Virus record (IMG/VR): IMGVR_UViG_3300009128_000021
Coordinates: 1-52,783 of that record
Length of the DNA: 52,783 nt
Reading direction: 5' to 3' (one strand)
Source: a virus
Part shown: piece by piece, positions 7,328 to 13,732 of the stretch
How the letters are laid out: every line of letters starts with the position of its first letter
Numbering within the stretch: position 1 is the first letter of the stretch
Notes under the pieces: model-generated
The model's input: the letters and a program-made list of their open reading frames with translations, nothing else
Databases searched by the model: none
What the model was told of the DNA's origin: nothing
Position numbers and translations under genes: made by a program

Positions 7328-7681
7328 TCACTTGCTCCGGCACTCGCTCAGGGGGCGGGGCCTCCAGTGGCAGTCACGCTCCACGGCGGGGACCATGCAG
7401 CCGAAGGCGTTAAACTGAGCCTCGGCCAGCTCGTGGAAGGAGAAGGAGCCAAGCTCCTCCTCAAAGCCGTGGACCAGCCCAAAGAAGATGCCAGTCTCCG
7501 GGTCATACTCGGTGGCGTACCATGTCCAGTTGGAGTAGGGGCAGAACAGCTTGAGCCAGACCGTGGGGTCCTCGGGGACGGTGTTGCCCTCCTCGTCCAC
7601 GGTGGTGACGGGCAGCTTGGCCGCGATCTCTCGCGGGAGCAGCTTGTGGCGGCGTTTGGATTCTTGCGGTTCGCGTTCCAT
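7328..7681 (-). CDS. DUF2958-family protein
   Basis: A 117-aa protein matching the DUF2958 pattern: leading LLPREIAAKLPVT, then VWLKLFCPYSNWTWYATEYD, GIFFGLVHGFEEELGSFS and a closing VERDCHW. The family is widespread on plasmids, phages and integrative elements; its function is unknown. Usual family length is about 100-120 aa, so it is complete. Start ATG 7681 with ACAGGAG upstream. Confidence 0.85.
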   Translation of the reverse strand: MEREPQESKRRHKLLPREIAAKLPVTTVDEEGNTVPEDPTVWLKLFCPYSNWTWYATEYDPETGIFFGLVHGFEEELGSFSFHELAEAQFNAFGCMVPAVERDCHWRPRPLSECRSK

Positions 7682-7704
7682 GTCATGTCTCCTGTCGGTA
7701 GTGT

Positions 7705-7746
7705 TTAAACGGTCTTGTCTTCACAGCGGATTGGGTAGTGCCTCAT
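7705..7746 (-). CDS. Possible mini-ORF (13 aa) ending in a GTTTAAAC site
   Basis: On the minus strand ATG 7746 opens MRHYPIRCEDKTV, ending in GTT-TAA inside the GTTTAAAC at 7703-7710, the same Val-stop ending seen in two neighbouring genes. CGAAGG lies upstream. Far too short to be secure; it may be a leader peptide or chance. It lies in an otherwise non-coding 147-bp gap. Confidence 0.25.
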   Translation of the reverse strand: MRHYPIRCEDKTV

Positions 7747-7828
7747 GTCGGTGACCTTCGGGGGTCTGACCCCGCGCACCATGCCCGGGCCGGAGGCCCC
7801 CAGCGGGAGCCTCCAGTCCGCGCACCGT

Positions 7829-8095
7829 TTAAACGGTGGCCTTCAGGATGTCAGCCTGGAACTCCAGGGCCTTCAGCTTCAGGTCGGACATGCCGCCCTG
7901 GACCCGCTCCAGGTCCACCTTGAGTTGCTCCAGGTCCTCCAGAGTCTCGCGGACCTCCAGGACCTTGGGGTGACGGTTGGCCCACTCGGGGACCTCGGCC
8001 AGGACCTCCTCGGCCCGGGCGATCTGGTCATCAATCAGGTCCGCCATCTTGGCCAGGGTTGGGGTGGCTTCGCTCAGGTACTTGATCTCGCTCAT
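7829..8095 (-). CDS. Hypothetical coiled-coil protein
   Basis: An 88-aa almost fully helical protein with heptad-like spacing (IARAEEVLAEVPEW, LEDLEQLKVDLERVQGG). Start ATG 8095 with the ACACTAACCGAGGAG leader. Its last codon and stop are GTT-TAA of the GTTTAAAC at 7827-7834. Likely a small oligomeric protein; no family. Confidence 0.65.
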   Translation of the reverse strand: MSEIKYLSEATPTLAKMADLIDDQIARAEEVLAEVPEWANRHPKVLEVRETLEDLEQLKVDLERVQGGMSDLKLKALEFQADILKATV

Positions 8096-8140
8096 GTCGT
8101 TCTCCTCGGTTAGTGTTGACTCCGGCCCGATGGCCGGACC

Positions 8141-8170
8141 GGAAGGCGGCGTGTTTAAACGCCGCCCTCC
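8141..8170 (-). repeat. Intergenic hairpin centred on GTTTAAAC (copy 3)
   Basis: GGAAGGCGGC (8141-8150) and GCCGCCCTCC (8161-8170) pair with one mismatch around GT-GTTTAAAC. Flanked by AGTCCG as in copy 2. Confidence 0.75.
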
Positions 8171-8181
8171 AGTCCGCTCAC

Positions 8182-8709
8182 CTAGCTGAGGGCTTCCCGC
8201 CAGTCCTCGGCATCCTCCACCCACTGCTGCATGATCCTCGCGGCTTCCCGTAGCGCGGCCTTCTTGGTCCCGGCCCCGCCCTCCTTCACCTTGGGGCCGG
8301 AGCGGTCAGCGTCCTGCATGGCCTCGGGGGCGGTCACCCTGTACCGCCACTCCTTCATGGTCTGCGTGGCCAGGATGCCGAAGACCTCAGCCCGTACCGG
8401 GTCCTCGTAGCCTCGGGCGTACATGCTGGACCGCTCCACGGTCTGCCACTTCACCCCAGCAGCCCGGCGGCTGTGGCGTTTAAACGCTGCCCAAGCGTCC
8501 TCGCTCAGGACCCGGAGGCCCTCGGGGTCCTGGTCTTCGCGGTGGCCCTCCATGCCCAGGAGGTCACCGTTGGGGGCGTAGTCAAAGCGGATGTTGGAGG
8601 CGGGACCGAAGCAGGGCCAGTCAGCGGCGAACCGCTCCATCTCCTCGGCGGAGATATGGACCACGGCCCCCCGTGTCCCGTCATGAAGGTTGCTGTAAAA
8701 GGTTGGCAT
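8182..8709 (-). CDS. Hypothetical protein
   Basis: A 175-aa protein; ATG 8709 is preferred for GGAAAGGA and the CACTACC leader. The N-terminal 60 residues look globular (FYSNLHDGTRGAVVHISAEE), and the C-terminal 50 residues form a charged helix (GTKKAALREAARIMQQWVED). GTTTAAAC (8478-8485) encodes Phe-Lys. No family recognised. Confidence 0.65.
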   Translation of the reverse strand: MPTFYSNLHDGTRGAVVHISAEEMERFAADWPCFGPASNIRFDYAPNGDLLGMEGHREDQDPEGLRVLSEDAWAAFKRHSRRAAGVKWQTVERSSMYARGYEDPVRAEVFGILATQTMKEWRYRVTAPEAMQDADRSGPKVKEGGAGTKKAALREAARIMQQWVEDAEDWREALS

Positions 8710-8757
8710 GTCTGTCCTTTCCGGTAGTGGTTTCCAGTCCAGGGAGTAGGGCTGGCC

Positions 8758-8787
8758 GGAGGGCACCGTGTTTAAACGGTGCCCTCC
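8758..8787 (-). repeat. Intergenic hairpin centred on GTTTAAAC (copy 4, perfect arms)
   Basis: GGAGGGCACC (8758-8767) and GGTGCCCTCC (8778-8787) are perfect 10-bp arms around GT-GTTTAAAC. This is the best-preserved member of the family. Confidence 0.8.
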
Positions 8788-8797
8788 TCCGTCAGCC

Positions 8798-9517
8798 CTA
8801 CGCCTCACCAAACTTTCCACCACAAGCACAAGTAGGAAGACCTGTCCGGTCCAGCCACTTGCGAGTAGTGCGGATCACCATGCCGCAGTCGGGGCACTCG
8901 GCCTTGACCATGCGCGTGGTCTGGCGGGGCGGGGCACTGGTGCGGGGCTTGCCCGTCTTCGGGTCAATGCGGGGGTCCGGCTTCGGCTCTCCAGGCTTGC
9001 GGGAAGCGAAGGGGGCAAGCTCAGCATGGGCCAGGGGTCCCAGCCGCTTGGCCAGCTTCTCCAGCCGGGCCTTGAGCGCGTCCCCGGCCACCGTGGCGGT
9101 CATCTTGCCTTCCAGACCGGAGGCAACCGCCAGGGTCTTAAAGTCGCCCTTGTGGCCATGGTCAAAGCCCACGGTTGCATGGATCATCTCATGCTGGAGG
9201 ATGTCCAGGGCGCGGACCGGATCATCCAAGTGGGGAGTGATGAAGATTTCCCAGGTGCCGTCACCGGAGCAGTCCTTGGTCCAGCACTCGCCCAGGATCT
9301 TGCCGCCGTGAGAGTAGGCACGGGCAGAAGAGAAAGGCCAGCCCACAGCGGCCCGGATGTTCTCAGGAACCTTGCACTTCAGGCCAGCCTCAGCGGCCGC
9401 CTTGTTCAGGTCCTTGGCCAGTGAGCGCATGGCCTGTTCCAGCCACTGCTCCCGGGTCTTGTTGGTCTTCTTCGCCGGGGCCTTCTTGGCCGGGGCTTTC
9501 TTCTTGGTCTGCTTCAT
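8798..9517 (-). CDS. SprT-like zinc metalloprotease-fold protein
   Basis: A 239-aa protein, first gene after the leftward promoter. Residues 1-20 are a Lys/Ala tail (KKKAPAKKAPAKK). The SprT-like core has LQHEMIHATVGF, with the HExxH zinc site at His109-Glu110-His113, followed by HGHKGDF with a third His. The C-terminus is a zinc ribbon, CPDC...CAC. Related SprT/Spartan proteins act on proteins near DNA; in phages the role is unknown. ATG 9517 has AAGGAGCGAG upstream; a longer in-frame start at 9658 would cross the promoter and is rejected. Confidence 0.85.
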   Translation of the reverse strand: MKQTKKKAPAKKAPAKKTNKTREQWLEQAMRSLAKDLNKAAAEAGLKCKVPENIRAAVGWPFSSARAYSHGGKILGECWTKDCSGDGTWEIFITPHLDDPVRALDILQHEMIHATVGFDHGHKGDFKTLAVASGLEGKMTATVAGDALKARLEKLAKRLGPLAHAELAPFASRKPGEPKPDPRIDPKTGKPRTSAPPRQTTRMVKAECPDCGMVIRTTRKWLDRTGLPTCACGGKFGEA

Positions 9518-9565
9518 GTCTCGCTCCTTGGTTACGGGCCTAAGCCCTTCGGTTGTGTAAAGGAG

Positions 9566-9594
9566 AATATACACGAAGGGTGTAAACGTGTCAA
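9566..9594 (-). promoter_or_regulatory. Leftward promoter of the 9.5-5.3 kb block, with overlapping inverted repeat
   Basis: On the minus strand TTGACA (9589-9594) and TATATT (9566-9571) are 17 bp apart, nearly a consensus vegetative promoter, about 50 bp before ATG 9517. An inverted repeat GGGTGT-N10-ACACCC (9578-9599) and a GTGTAAAC half-variant of the octamer (9580-9587) overlap the spacer and -35 box, where a repressor would block polymerase. Confidence 0.75.
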
Positions 9595-10000
9595 CACCCG
9601 ATAGCGAGAAAAACAACAAACTCACCCCGGGCAACAACAACGCTATGCGACACAGCAAACAACACAGCCGCGCCCAGGTAGATCAAGGGGGGGTTTAAAC
9701 GCCCTGGAGCATACCCGGCCCTTTTCCTGGGCAAGTGAGTCCTCGCGGAGGTGTAACGCCCCGGCCAATGCAAACAGGGCCAGGACCCGGCCCGGATCAG
9801 CCCAGCCCAGGCCCGGCCCAGCCCCAGCATGGAGCCAGCATGGAGCGGGGCAGACCGGGCAACGCGCAACGTGCTATAAGTGGAGGAGATCAGGCCGCGA
9901 TGCCACTGTCCCCGGGAGCCAGTGGCGGACCGCGCCCCGTTTAAACAGTGGAGCAACCGCACGCGAAACCGATTGACTTGCAACGAGATCCGACCCCCGG

Positions 10001-10021
10001 CCCCCCGGCGAAGCCGGGGGG
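10001..10021. terminator. GC-rich hairpin, terminator-like without U-run
   Basis: CCCCCCGGC (10001-10009) pairs with GCCGGGGGG (10013-10021) around a GAA loop. The stem is very stable but no T-tract follows on either strand. It may stop leftward read-through from the 10.4 kb genes before the 9.6 kb promoter. Confidence 0.5.
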
Positions 10022-10238
10022 GGTCATGTGTATATCCCCCACGCACAAAGTACGGCTACTTTCCTGTTTTTGGGCCAGGAGGCTATCAGGTATCACCTGG
10101 GCGACAACAGGGTCTTAGGGAGGCTCTCAGGGCCTCTCAGGGGCATCCTGGGCGCGTCCTCGGGCTGTGGTGGTGTTGTTCAGTACGGATGCGGTAGTCC
10201 GGGCGGGGGTGTGTAAGGTGTTAGTTACGGCGCTATCG

Positions 10239-10270
10239 TTTTCCACAGGGTTGTCAACAGGTGTGGAAAA
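10239..10270. promoter_or_regulatory. Candidate replication origin: inverted DnaA-box-like pair
   Basis: TTTTCCACA (10239-10247) and its exact inverse TGTGGAAAA (10262-10270) flank TTGTCAACA (10251-10259), a third weaker match. Two matches to the TTWTNCACA pattern in 32 bp of non-coding DNA suggest an origin or host DnaA-controlled site. No clear AT-rich unwinding element is next to it, and the initiator gene is elsewhere, so this stays tentative. Confidence 0.45.
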
Positions 10271-10350
10271 GGTGGGGTGGGGTTGGCGGGATCTTAAACC
10301 CACCCTGGACAAAACCGGCCTTGTGGGGGTCGATTCTGTCCAGGGTTGTA

Positions 10351-10377
10351 AAGCCCCCGTTTATTTTTCGGGGGCTT
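10351..10377 (-). terminator. Terminator-like hairpin overlapping a stop codon
   Basis: AAGCCCCCG and CGGGGGCTT pair around an AT-rich loop that contains the TAA stop of the 10361-10534 gene. A short T-run follows on the minus strand. It ends the 17-10 kb leftward series. Confidence 0.6.
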
Positions 10378-10534
10378 CGTCCACGGGGAGCTGGATGGAG
10401 TCAAAGCTGATGATGAGCTGGGCCTCCAGGTTGGCCAGGAGCTGGAGTAGCTCGGTGATGGTGGTCGGTTCGGGGGGTGTGGGTTGGCCTCGGTATGCGG
10501 CCAGTGCTGTGGTGATGTGGAAGAGCTCAGCCAT
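10361..10534 (-). CDS. Small hypothetical protein
   Basis: A 57-aa protein with start ATG 10534, chosen for AAGGAG eight bases upstream. One amphipathic helix (ITELLQLLANLEAQLIISF) dominates. The stop codon lies in the loop of a terminator-like hairpin. Between this gene and 10669 lie 134 bp with an inverted repeat ATAGTG-N8-CACTAT (10580-10599), a possible operator, and no other gene. Confidence 0.5.
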   Translation of the reverse strand: MAELFHITTALAAYRGQPTPPEPTTITELLQLLANLEAQLIISFDSIQLPVDEAPEK

Positions 10535-10579
10535 GTATCTTTCTCCTTTGTGTTTTTTTTTTGGTATAGGTCTCCTTTC

Positions 10580-10599
10580 ATAGTGTTGTTTTGCACTAT
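10580..10599. promoter_or_regulatory. Inverted repeat, possible operator
   Basis: ATAGTG-TTGTTTTG-CACTAT sits between the small gene ending at 10361 and the XRE gene at 10669. An XRE dimer site would look like this, but no promoter boxes are convincing around it. Confidence 0.35.
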
Positions 10600-10668
10600 A
10601 TCGTGTGTGAGTGCCCCGAATCACGGGGCTGGACCGGATATATGGGATTTCTCAGCCTGGGGGGTCTC

Positions 10669-10908
10669 TCATCGTGTGGCTTTCGGTAGGTGTGGGGGGA
10701 TGATCTCGGAGATGTCTTTGCCGAAGAGTTTGGCCAGCTCGTAGAGCTTGGGGAGGTGGGGGTGTTGCTGTCCCTTCTCCCATCGGACCACGGCTCCGTC
10801 CGTGATCCCCAGCATCTGTCCCAGCTCCCGCTGGGTCATTCCGGCATCGGTCCGGAGGTTGTAGATGTTGTTGCCGATGTACTGGTTCAGCCACTTCTTC
10901 GGGTCCAC
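10669..10908 (-). CDS. XRE-family helix-turn-helix regulator (small)
   Basis: A 79-aa single-domain XRE protein: NIYNLRTDAGMTQRELGQML, then ITDGAVVRWEKGQQHP and a closing helix KLYELAKLFGKDISEII, the full 5-helix domain. GTG 10908 directly follows the upstream TAA. Cro-like in size. One of three XRE proteins in the genome. Confidence 0.85.
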   Translation of the reverse strand: MDPKKWLNQYIGNNIYNLRTDAGMTQRELGQMLGITDGAVVRWEKGQQHPHLPKLYELAKLFGKDISEIIPPHLPKATR

Positions 10909-11358
10909 TTAGACCCTCGTGACCAGCAGCGCGGCCCACTCTTTCATGAGGGCCTTCTCGTCCTTGTCGAGCATGTCAAACTGGGATGCCATCTGGAGGG
11001 TGGCTGTCAGCAGGGTCTTCTGCCACTGGGGGGTTGCCTTGTCCCACTGGAAGAAGACGGGGGCCGGTTCTTCGGCCGGGGGGTTGGCCGGGGGGTTGGC
11101 CGGGTCCCTGAGCGGCATGGCCTTCTTCTTGGCGGCTTTCTTGGCGCGGAGGCCCTTCCGGGCGGACTTGGCTCTCCTCTTGTCTAGGGTGGTGGGCACG
11201 TCCTTCCCGGCCTCGATGTCGGCCCGGAGCTTCTTGTCCACCTCTACGGCTTCGGCCTTGGTGTCGCAGTGTCGGCTGTACGCCTTCTTGCCTTTCCAGA
11301 AGCGGACGATCCATTTGGTGGACCCGTCAGCGTAGGTCTTCTTGGTGATGTTCGGCAT
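10909..11358 (-). CDS. Protein with integrase-arm-like N-terminal domain
   Basis: A 149-aa protein. Residues 8-50 (GSTKWIVRFWKGKKAYSR, then DTKAEAVEVDKKLRADIEAG) follow the pattern of the small three-stranded AP2-like arm-binding domain at the start of tyrosine integrases, but no catalytic domain follows. A basic Lys/Arg/Ala stretch (60-80) and a Pro/Ala/Asn repeat lead to a helical C-terminus. It may be a stand-alone DNA-binding or architectural protein. Function inferred only from the pattern. Confidence 0.55.
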   Translation of the reverse strand: MPNITKKTYADGSTKWIVRFWKGKKAYSRHCDTKAEAVEVDKKLRADIEAGKDVPTTLDKRRAKSARKGLRAKKAAKKKAMPLRDPANPPANPPAEEPAPVFFQWDKATPQWQKTLLTATLQMASQFDMLDKDEKALMKEWAALLVTRV

Positions 11359-11376
11359 GTCTCCTCCTTGGTAGGG

Positions 11377-11577
11377 TTACTGATGATCTCTGGCGATCTG
11401 GCGGACTTCGGCGGCGAAGTCCAGGAAGTCAGCCAGCTCACACTCGGCGTACTGGATCTCGCCCTCGCCCTTCTTCCAGGTTGCCACGCGCACGATGTCC
11501 TCACCCTCGGTGTACTCCAGGTACTCCAGGTCGCTGTTGCTCAGCCTGAGCTTGGTGGCCTTCTTTACATCGGTCAT
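11377..11577 (-). CDS. Small hypothetical protein
   Basis: A 66-aa acidic protein with a beta-rich core (LRLSNSDLEYLEY, IVRVATWKKGEGEIQYAE) and a C-terminal helix. ATG 11577 has AAGGAG upstream and overlaps the preceding gene's stop region by four bases. Confidence 0.55.
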   Translation of the reverse strand: MTDVKKATKLRLSNSDLEYLEYTEGEDIVRVATWKKGEGEIQYAECELADFLDFAAEVRQIARDHQ

Positions 11578-11798
11578 GCGTTCTCCTTCCGGGGGAATTG
11601 CTCATGGAGCCGGATGATGGACGCCTCCACCAGCTCCCAGGCTTCTTGATCTCGGTCTTCTTCGGACAGGCGGGTCCAGCTCCAGAGCATGACGGCCGCG
11701 TCCAGGAGGGATTTGGGCGCACCTCTCCAGTAGGTGGTGTCGCTGAGGACCTTCTGGACGGACTCGGGGTGGACGTGGCCGGTGCTACGTTGCTTCAT
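11574..11798 (-). CDS. Small hypothetical protein
   Basis: A 74-aa protein; ATG 11798 is preferred to the upstream ATG at 11819 because AAGGAAGAG lies directly before it. Mostly helical (PKSLLDAAVMLWSWTRLSEE). It overlaps both neighbours slightly, typical of this operon. No family recognised. Confidence 0.55.
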   Translation of the reverse strand: MKQRSTGHVHPESVQKVLSDTTYWRGAPKSLLDAAVMLWSWTRLSEEDRDQEAWELVEASIIRLHEQFPRKENA

Positions 11799-12141
11799 GC
11801 TCTTCCTTGTACTCGGCAATCTGACTGATGAGCTGGTTCCAGACGCGGGTGAGCTGGGCTGACTCTTCTGTCCGGAAGATGACGGCCTTGGCCAGGGTCA
11901 CCGCCTGCTCTTCGGCCCTCTTGAGCTGCTCGTCATTTTGGAGTTTGCCGGTGACCAGCAGCTCCTTCTCATCCCGGGACCTCTCCATCCAGTCGGAAAA
12001 TTCTGAGAGGTTTGCCAGGATCTCCAGGTGGCCATCCTCTTCGGCGCAGTGCTTACAGACGGGGGGCAGTCCCGACATGGTGATCCCCGGTCTCTCAACC
12101 CGGGTGACCGTCTCGGTGTTGTTGCAGCGGGGGCAATTCAC
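11785..12141 (-). CDS. Hypothetical zinc-finger protein
   Basis: A 118-aa protein starting at GTG 12141 with GGGGAGG upstream. CPRC at the very N-terminus and CKHC about 30 residues later form a probable four-Cys zinc site. The rest is a long charged helix (KLQNDEQLKRAEEQAVTLAK) likely to dimerise. A longer frame upstream lacks a ribosome site. Confidence 0.6.
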   Translation of the reverse strand: MNCPRCNNTETVTRVERPGITMSGLPPVCKHCAEEDGHLEILANLSEFSDWMERSRDEKELLVTGKLQNDEQLKRAEEQAVTLAKAVIFRTEESAQLTRVWNQLISQIAEYKEEHEAT

Positions 12142-12362
12142 GGTTTCCTCCCCAGGTTCAGGTAGGCGTTCAGGGCGTGGAGGTTGTCGGTCTCGGTCCC
12201 CGCCCACTTAGCCTCAGCTACCACGAGCCGGGCACAGCTCTCAACTTGGCGGAGCCGCTTCAGCTCCTTGCTATGACGGTGGCGAAGGACGGTGGGCAGG
12301 GTGTAGCCGATGGCAAACCCGGCCAGGACTCCGAACACGCCGACCAGCTCAATCAGTGGCAC
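12138..12362 (-). CDS. Small membrane protein
   Basis: A 74-aa protein (GTG start, AAGGAG upstream) with one N-terminal transmembrane segment (LIELVGVFGVLAGFAIGYTL) followed by a basic RHRHSKELKRLRQ segment. A bitopic inner-membrane protein with a cytoplasmic tail is likely. Possible roles include superinfection exclusion, but nothing proves it. Confidence 0.55.
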   Translation of the reverse strand: MPLIELVGVFGVLAGFAIGYTLPTVLRHRHSKELKRLRQVESCARLVVAEAKWAGTETDNLHALNAYLNLGRKP

Positions 12363-12886
12363 GGCTCGTCTCCTTCCTTGCAGTCATCCTTCTCCGGGCA
12401 CGTCTCGCAGACTTCGCCCTCAAAGGCGGCTTTGGCCATCTTCATGAAGACTTCGGTGGGGGAGCCCACCACGATCCGGCCCTCGCCCACGTTCCCATGG
12501 ATCTTGCCCAGGTGCTCGATGAGGGTTTGGGCGGTCATCTGGAAGGATTCCTTGCTGGCCCCGCCCTCGATCCCGGCGTAGCCGTAGATCAGCAGGAACA
12601 TGCGGAGGACATCGTTGGGCAGACGCATGAAGGGCGGGGCGGTGAGCATGTGCTCCAGGAATTGCCGGATCTCGCCCATTTCCTTGGGTGCTTCGTTGAT
12701 CCAGTCCACCAGCTCCTGGCGGTCAATGTGGATGGTCTTGACCAGCTCACCGTTGCGGACGGCCTCGCCCAGGTTGTGGGGGACCTCCAGCTCTTCGCCG
12801 TCTGGCATGATGAGGGAGTAGTCCTCGTCCTCCCAGGTCAGGGAGGCTCCGGCCTTCATCCTGGCGATCAGCTCATCCTTGGTCAT
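12353..12886 (-). CDS. Hypothetical protein with Cys-rich tail
   Basis: A 177-aa acidic protein with ATG 12886 (GGAGG 4-5 bases upstream). The central part is helical and hydrophobic (PNDVLRMFLLIYGYAGI). The C-terminus is Cys-rich (CETCPEKDDCKEGDEPCH), probably metal-binding. No family recognised. Confidence 0.6.
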   Translation of the reverse strand: MTKDELIARMKAGASLTWEDEDYSLIMPDGEELEVPHNLGEAVRNGELVKTIHIDRQELVDWINEAPKEMGEIRQFLEHMLTAPPFMRLPNDVLRMFLLIYGYAGIEGGASKESFQMTAQTLIEHLGKIHGNVGEGRIVVGSPTEVFMKMAKAAFEGEVCETCPEKDDCKEGDEPCH

Positions 12887-13136
12887 TGTCCTCCATATCC
12901 CTGATGGTCCAGGCCAGTCCCAGTAGGTAGCGGTCACTGACCGGCTCAGAGTCCAGAAGGCGGCGGAGGGTCTCCGCACAGATTTCAGCCGGGCGGTTGC
13001 CGGACAGGGCCACGGAGCTGAAGCTCTCCATGAAGACCATGAGCTGAGCCAGGGAGAAGCCCTGCATGTACCTCAGGGCGTCCTTTGCGGCCGGGTGAAA
13101 CTCCTCCGGCTCCAGGGTTCCGCGTTCTTTACTCAC
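12873..13136 (-). CDS. Small hypothetical protein
   Basis: An 87-aa helical protein with GTG 13136, overlapping the upstream stop (GTGA). Contains MQGFSLAQLMVFMESFSSVAL and AEICAETLRRLLD. No family recognised. Confidence 0.55.
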   Translation of the reverse strand: MSKERGTLEPEEFHPAAKDALRYMQGFSLAQLMVFMESFSSVALSGNRPAEICAETLRRLLDSEPVSDRYLLGLAWTIRDMEDNDQG

Positions 13137-13303
13137 CCCTTACTGGTCCTCTCCGTGTAGGCGAAGACGGCGGCGATCCCCAGGAGCAGGAAGGCTCCGG
13201 CCATGTCGTACCAATCATCCTTGATGACCGCCACGAGGGCACAGATCCAGGCCCCGGTGATCGGCCCGTAGATGTTCAGGTTCCAGGTTACCTTGCCGTT
13301 CAT
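13133..13303 (-). CDS. Small two-helix membrane protein
   Basis: A 56-aa protein with AGGAGG five bases before ATG 13303. Two hydrophobic segments (ITGAWICALVAVI and MAGAFLLLGIAAVFAY) are separated by KDDWYD, a typical hairpin membrane protein. The stop overlaps the next GTG (GTGA), which supports the gene. Holin-like in size, though far from the lysis genes. Confidence 0.65.
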   Translation of the reverse strand: MNGKVTWNLNIYGPITGAWICALVAVIKDDWYDMAGAFLLLGIAAVFAYTERTSKG

Positions 13304-13311
13304 GTCCCTCC

Positions 13312-13337
13312 TGAAAAGCGGGGGGACTTTCCCCCCG
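13312..13337 (-). terminator. Leftward intrinsic terminator
   Basis: On the minus strand CGGGGGG-AAAGT-CCCCCCG is followed by CTTTT. It closes the 15.0-13.35 kb cassette and separates it from the operon starting at 13303. Confidence 0.8.
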
Positions 13338-13354
13338 TGTCACTACCGCATCGC

Positions 13355-13732
13355 TCAACCGTTCGGGAGAGTTGAGCTGCCCATTTCCTCCGGGCGGTTC
13401 TTTCCACTCCAGAAAGCGGGTCCACCGAAAAAACGGACCGCGAGATAGTACGATAACGCCCGTACACGCCGCAACAATTTTAAATAGCGTGTACCGCCGT
13501 TGATGAGCCGGTTGAGGTTGTTGAGGAATACTCGGTCCGCCTCGTCCTTGTCCCGGATGTGCTGGCCGTGGTGGTACATCCAGTCATGGATGCGACACGC
13601 CTCCGTGACCTTCAGGCCCCACAGCCGGTCCGAGACCATCCAGCCCAGCTTCCGGGCTCCGCACCCGTTGGTGACCTCCAAGATCCAGGCTCGGTCCGTG
13701 GTCCAGTAGTCGGCCGGGGCGTACAGCTTCAC
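13355..13732 (-). CDS. Phospholipase A2-like protein
   Basis: A 125-aa protein starting at GTG 13732 (GTGA overlap with the upstream stop). It shows the prokaryotic/phage phospholipase A2 signature: NGCG at 22-25, then EACRIHDWMYHHG with Cys46, catalytic His49-Asp50 and Tyr53, and KDEADRVFL with Asp66. Such enzymes hydrolyse the sn-2 ester of phospholipids with calcium; phage examples are of unproven activity. No signal peptide is seen. The C-terminal third is basic with a YYLAVRFFGG hydrophobic patch. Confidence 0.7.
   Translation of the reverse strand: MKLYAPADYWTTDRAWILEVTNGCGARKLGWMVSDRLWGLKVTEACRIHDWMYHHGQHIRDKDEADRVFLNNLNRLINGGTRYLKLLRRVRALSYYLAVRFFGGPAFWSGKNRPEEMGSSTLPNG

Larger units (their letters stand above)
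382..9946. repeat. GTTTAAAC iterated palindrome, dense cluster (19 copies)
   Basis: Exact copies start at 382, 2003, 2346, 3267, 3635, 4037, 5444, 5710, 6094, 6520, 6974, 7305, 7703, 7827, 8153, 8478, 8770, 9693 and 9939. Many are 300-450 bp apart. They fall in intergenic palindromes, between ribosome site and ATG (5710, 6520), across stop codons (5444, 7703, 7827) and in reading frames as Phe-Lys or Leu-Asn. The octamer is its own reverse complement, as expected of a dimer-binding site. Function is unknown; operator-like, partition or HIP1-like roles are all possible. Confidence 0.85.
9600..10360. other. Long non-coding interval between two leftward blocks
   Basis: About 760 bp without a believable gene. 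Reading frames here are Pro/Arg-rich chance products of GC-rich sequence. It holds two GTTTAAAC sites (9693, 9939), a tandem CAGCATGGAGC repeat near 9828-9847, a strong hairpin (10001-10021) and the DnaA-box-like pair (10239-10270). After 9946 no GTTTAAAC occurs for 9.6 kb, so a module border probably lies here. Confidence 0.6.

Noticed and set aside
8798-9658. Longer start (9658) for the SprT-like protein
   Set aside because: It would include the promoter region and a hydrophobic, out-of-character N-terminus; ATG 9517 has a good ribosome site.
9735-9944. Plus-strand frame in the non-coding interval
   Set aside because: The product is Pro/Gly/Gln low-complexity from GCCCAG-type DNA, with no ribosome site or neighbours in the same direction.
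9600-10360. CRISPR array or regular repeat array
   Set aside because: Repeats here and in attP are short, irregular and palindromic or arm-type. No spaced repeat-spacer pattern exists in the window.
11098-11310. AP2-like homing endonuclease in the 10909 gene
   Set aside because: Only the DNA-binding-like segment is visible; no HNH or GIY-YIG motif follows.
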